NCBI RefSeq assembly: GCF_002423035.1
Contig: NZ_DIUM01000076.1
Span: 2,779-10,338 of the forward strand
Source: Thiocapsa sp. UBA6158
GTDB lineage: Bacteria; Pseudomonadota; Gammaproteobacteria; Chromatiales; Chromatiaceae
Reading direction: 5' to 3'
DNA: 7,560 nt
Below the pieces are notes generated by a model, which did not search any database, was not told where the DNA came from, and worked only from the letters and a program-made list of their open reading frames with translations. Shown one piece after another: positions 5,367-7,560 of this stretch; position 1 is the first letter of the stretch, and each line of letters opens with the position of its first letter. The position numbers were made by a program, and so were the translations under genes.

Positions 5367-7535
5367 ATGAGCCTGCAGGATTGGGACACGACGGACTTCG
5401 ATCGCGCCGTTCGCACACACGACGAAGCTGTCGCGGCCATGGGTCCAGCGATCTGGGTCGGCACCGAGCCGACCTTCACCGATCGCTTTTCCGAGGCCCC
5501 CGAGTGGCTGAGCACCGCCCTGGGAGAAGATAAGGAAAAACGCGCCGAGCAACTCTTGTGCGCCCTGCAGAGCCGCATGGGCGGCCTGGTCCTGCGCACC
5601 CAAGGCCGTCGGTATCCAGGCGAGGATCGGCCGCGCTGGAGTCTCGGCCTCTACGCCCGGCGCGACGGCACGCCGGTCTGGCGCGGGCCGCCGGACCCCG
5701 TACTCGCAACGACAACGAACAGCGACTGCGATCTCGGCGTCCTGCAGAGCGAGCTCTGTGCCAGCCTGCGGAGGATCGGCTGCCGGGCAACGTCGGTCGC
5801 CGGTGACGAAGGCTGTCTCCAGGTGTTCGCCCTTTTTCCGGGCGACGCCGGCACGCCTGGCGAGGACGATCGAAATCCCGGCCTGTCCGAGTCAATGCTT
5901 GGAGATCCGGCACTCGCGGACCCGTTGCCCGACGACTTGACTGCCGCGCACGGACTAGCCTGTTTCGTTCTCGACCGCATCAACTGGCAAGGTGCGAAGG
6001 TGGCCCGGATCGAGCTGCCCGAATGCGAGTCGGTCGAGCAATTTGCGCGTTGTCTGGCCGCAATCGATACGGCGGCCACGAACGCCGGCCTGCCGGCGCT
6101 CCTGCTGACCGGCCACCCGCCACCCGTCGATGCGAGCGTCGCCTGGACCACGATCACACCGGATCCGGCGGTGATCGAGATCAACATGGCGCCCTATCCC
6201 GACGTGACCGGGTTGCTTGCCGCCACGCGCACGCTCTATGCTGCCACCACCGAGCTCGGACTCGCCCCTTACCGTCTCTACTACAACGGCTCGGTCGCGG
6301 ATTCGGGCGGCGGCGGACAGATCACCTTCGGTGGACCCGGCCCGCAGGAGAGCCCCTTCTTCGTCGCGCCGCATGTCTTGCCGCGTCTGGTGCGTTATCT
6401 GAACCGACACCCCGCTCTTTCCTATCTCTTTGCGCACGACCACATCGGCGGCTCCGGGCAAGCGGTGCGCGCCGACGAGCGCGGGCGCGACGCCTTCCGC
6501 GAGCTAGCCCTCGCACTCGCCTTGCTGGAGCGGGGAGCGCCCCCCGATGCCGAGACGCTGTGGTCGGGACTGTCGCAACTGCTGACCGATGCCATCGGGA
6601 ACAGCCATCGAGCCGAGCTCAACATCGAGAAGCTCTGGAACCCTCATATCCCCGGACGCGGAAAGCTGGGTCTGGTCGAGTTCCGTGCACTGCGCATGCA
6701 GCACAGCCCCGAGCGCGCCGCGGCGCTCGCCGCACTGCTGCGCGCCATCATCGCGATGCTCTGTGCCCGAGACTTCGACGTCCCGCTGCGTGATCACGGC
6801 GACGAGCTGCACGACCGCTACGCCCTGCCCTACTACCTCGAGCGCGACCTCGAGGAGGTGCTCGACGATTTGAACGCGGCGGGCCTCGGCCTCGGGACGC
6901 CCTTGGCCGAGCTGCTGAGGCGCAACGGCCTGCGTCTGATCGCCCGCGTGCGGCATCGGGACTGCGAGCTGACGATCCGTCGCGCGGTGGAGTTCTGGCC
7001 CTTGATCGGCGATGTCGGTCGCCAGGATCAGGAGACCTCACGCCTCGTGGATGCGAGCACGACGCGCGTGGAGGTCCGCCTGCGCGCCGTCGAGGGGACA
7101 GCCGCGGATGACTTCGCCGACTGGCGGATCGCCGTCGGCGGGGTTCGACTGCCCTGGCGCTTGGAGCAGGACCCGCAGGGGTCGGCGAAGGTCTTCGGCC
7201 TGCGCTATCGCAGCTTCGTGCCCCGGCAAGGTCTACACCCGGCACTGCCCGCCCAAGGCCCGCTGTCGCTGACGCTGTGGCATCCGGCACACGCCGATGC
7301 CCTTCACGCCACCCTGCACGACTGGCGACCGAGCGGTGGCGGCTACGACGGTCTCCCCGCCGACCTCGCAGAGGCCGCCGCGCGACGCGCCGAGCGCTGC
7401 GTCGTCGAGCCCGCATCGCACCCAGCACCGGAGACACTGCACGCGCCGCCGCCCGAGGCCCTCACGCCCTATGCCTTGGATCTGCGCTGGCTTGGGCTCG
7501 GCGCACGCGAGCCGGCGTGGACCGACCGGACATGA
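5367..7535 (+). CDS. Stand-alone DUF2126 protein, predicted amidoligase of glutamine-synthetase fold
   Basis: The 722-residue product aligns by motif along the whole DUF2126 domain. Known members are usually the C-terminal part of transglutaminase-like proteins of about 1,100 residues and are predicted, not proven, to form amide bonds with ATP. Seen here in order: WVGTEPTFTDR (30-40), YPGEDRPRW (83-91), TPDPAVIEIN (264-273, with the likely metal Glu271), GGGGQITFGG (314-323), HPALSYLF (348-355), GNSHRAELNIEKLWNP (411-426), LGLVEFRALRM (434-444), ELHDRYALPYY (480-490) and VDASTTRVEV (561-570). It begins exactly where the DUF2126 part of the fused proteins begins, so the transglutaminase part is absent by gene structure, not by visible breakage. 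Two family motifs are altered (see findings). No signal peptide or membrane segment is seen. AGAGG (5355-5359), seven bases upstream, supports the ATG. The stop overlaps a following ATG, suggesting an operon. The family is firm; the reaction is unknown. Confidence 0.85.
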   Translation: MSLQDWDTTDFDRAVRTHDEAVAAMGPAIWVGTEPTFTDRFSEAPEWLSTALGEDKEKRAEQLLCALQSRMGGLVLRTQGRRYPGEDRPRWSLGLYARRDGTPVWRGPPDPVLATTTNSDCDLGVLQSELCASLRRIGCRATSVAGDEGCLQVFALFPGDAGTPGEDDRNPGLSESMLGDPALADPLPDDLTAAHGLACFVLDRINWQGAKVARIELPECESVEQFARCLAAIDTAATNAGLPALLLTGHPPPVDASVAWTTITPDPAVIEINMAPYPDVTGLLAATRTLYAATTELGLAPYRLYYNGSVADSGGGGQITFGGPGPQESPFFVAPHVLPRLVRYLNRHPALSYLFAHDHIGGSGQAVRADERGRDAFRELALALALLERGAPPDAETLWSGLSQLLTDAIGNSHRAELNIEKLWNPHIPGRGKLGLVEFRALRMQHSPERAAALAALLRAIIAMLCARDFDVPLRDHGDELHDRYALPYYLERDLEEVLDDLNAAGLGLGTPLAELLRRNGLRLIARVRHRDCELTIRRAVEFWPLIGDVGRQDQETSRLVDASTTRVEVRLRAVEGTAADDFADWRIAVGGVRLPWRLEQDPQGSAKVFGLRYRSFVPRQGLHPALPAQGPLSLTLWHPAHADALHATLHDWRPSGGGYDGLPADLAEAAARRAERCVVEPASHPAPETLHAPPPEALTPYALDLRWLGLGAREPAWTDRT

Positions 7536-7560
7536 GCCTAGGAGCCTGTCCGACTTGTCG
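7532..7560 (+). CDS. Possible start of next gene, overlapping the DUF2126 stop
   Basis: An ATG at 7532 overlaps the TGA of the DUF2126 gene as ATGA and stays open for nine codons to the window edge (MSLGACPTC). Four-base overlaps are typical of translationally coupled operon genes. In many genomes DUF2126 genes sit beside genes for ATP-grasp-like, alpha-E or peptidase proteins, any of which could follow. The piece is too short to identify and no separate ribosome site is clear, so the overlap may be chance. Confidence 0.25.

Noticed and set aside
1..7560. CRISPR array, tRNA or rRNA genes, tandem repeats
   Set aside because: No regularly spaced direct repeats, no tRNA-like cloverleaf or conserved rRNA stretches were seen on either strand.

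Overview
This window is GC-rich DNA. It most likely comes from a purple sulfur gammaproteobacterium of the Chromatiaceae (Allochromatium / Thiocystis / Thiocapsa relatives). The main reason is a two-subunit class III polyhydroxyalkanoate (PHA) synthase whose PhaC closely resembles, as I remember it, the Allochromatium vinosum enzyme. I could run no database search, so the genus is inference.

Layout. (1) 1-717, minus: the first 239 codons of a PHA-type acetyl-CoA acetyltransferase (phaA), cut by the window edge. (2) 718-912: a divergent control region with a TGCA-rich inverted repeat that resembles PhaR operators. (3) 913-1983 and 2079-3152, plus: phaE and phaC, the two synthase subunits, 95 bases apart and probably one transcript. 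(4) 3153-3218: a short convergent gap filled by an 18-bp hairpin whose G.U pairs suit the phaC transcript better than the opposite one. (5) 3219-4949, minus: a radical SAM protein with a cobalamin-binding-like N-terminal half; its substrate is unknown. (6) 4950-5366: 417 bases between divergent genes, with no gene or clear promoter that I can see. (7) 5367-7535, plus: a stand-alone DUF2126 protein, a predicted amidoligase of the glutamine-synthetase fold. It lacks the transglutaminase-like domain usually fused to it. (8) From 7532: an ATG overlapping the DUF2126 stop by four bases, which may open the next gene of that operon.

Function. PhaA condenses two acetyl-CoA to acetoacetyl-CoA. A reductase (PhaB, not in the window) would make 3-hydroxybutyryl-CoA, and PhaE-PhaC polymerises it at the granule surface. 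The radical SAM and DUF2126 genes show no sequence link to PHA metabolism and look like separate units. The least understood items are the divergent stand-alone DUF2126 protein and the orphan radical SAM protein.
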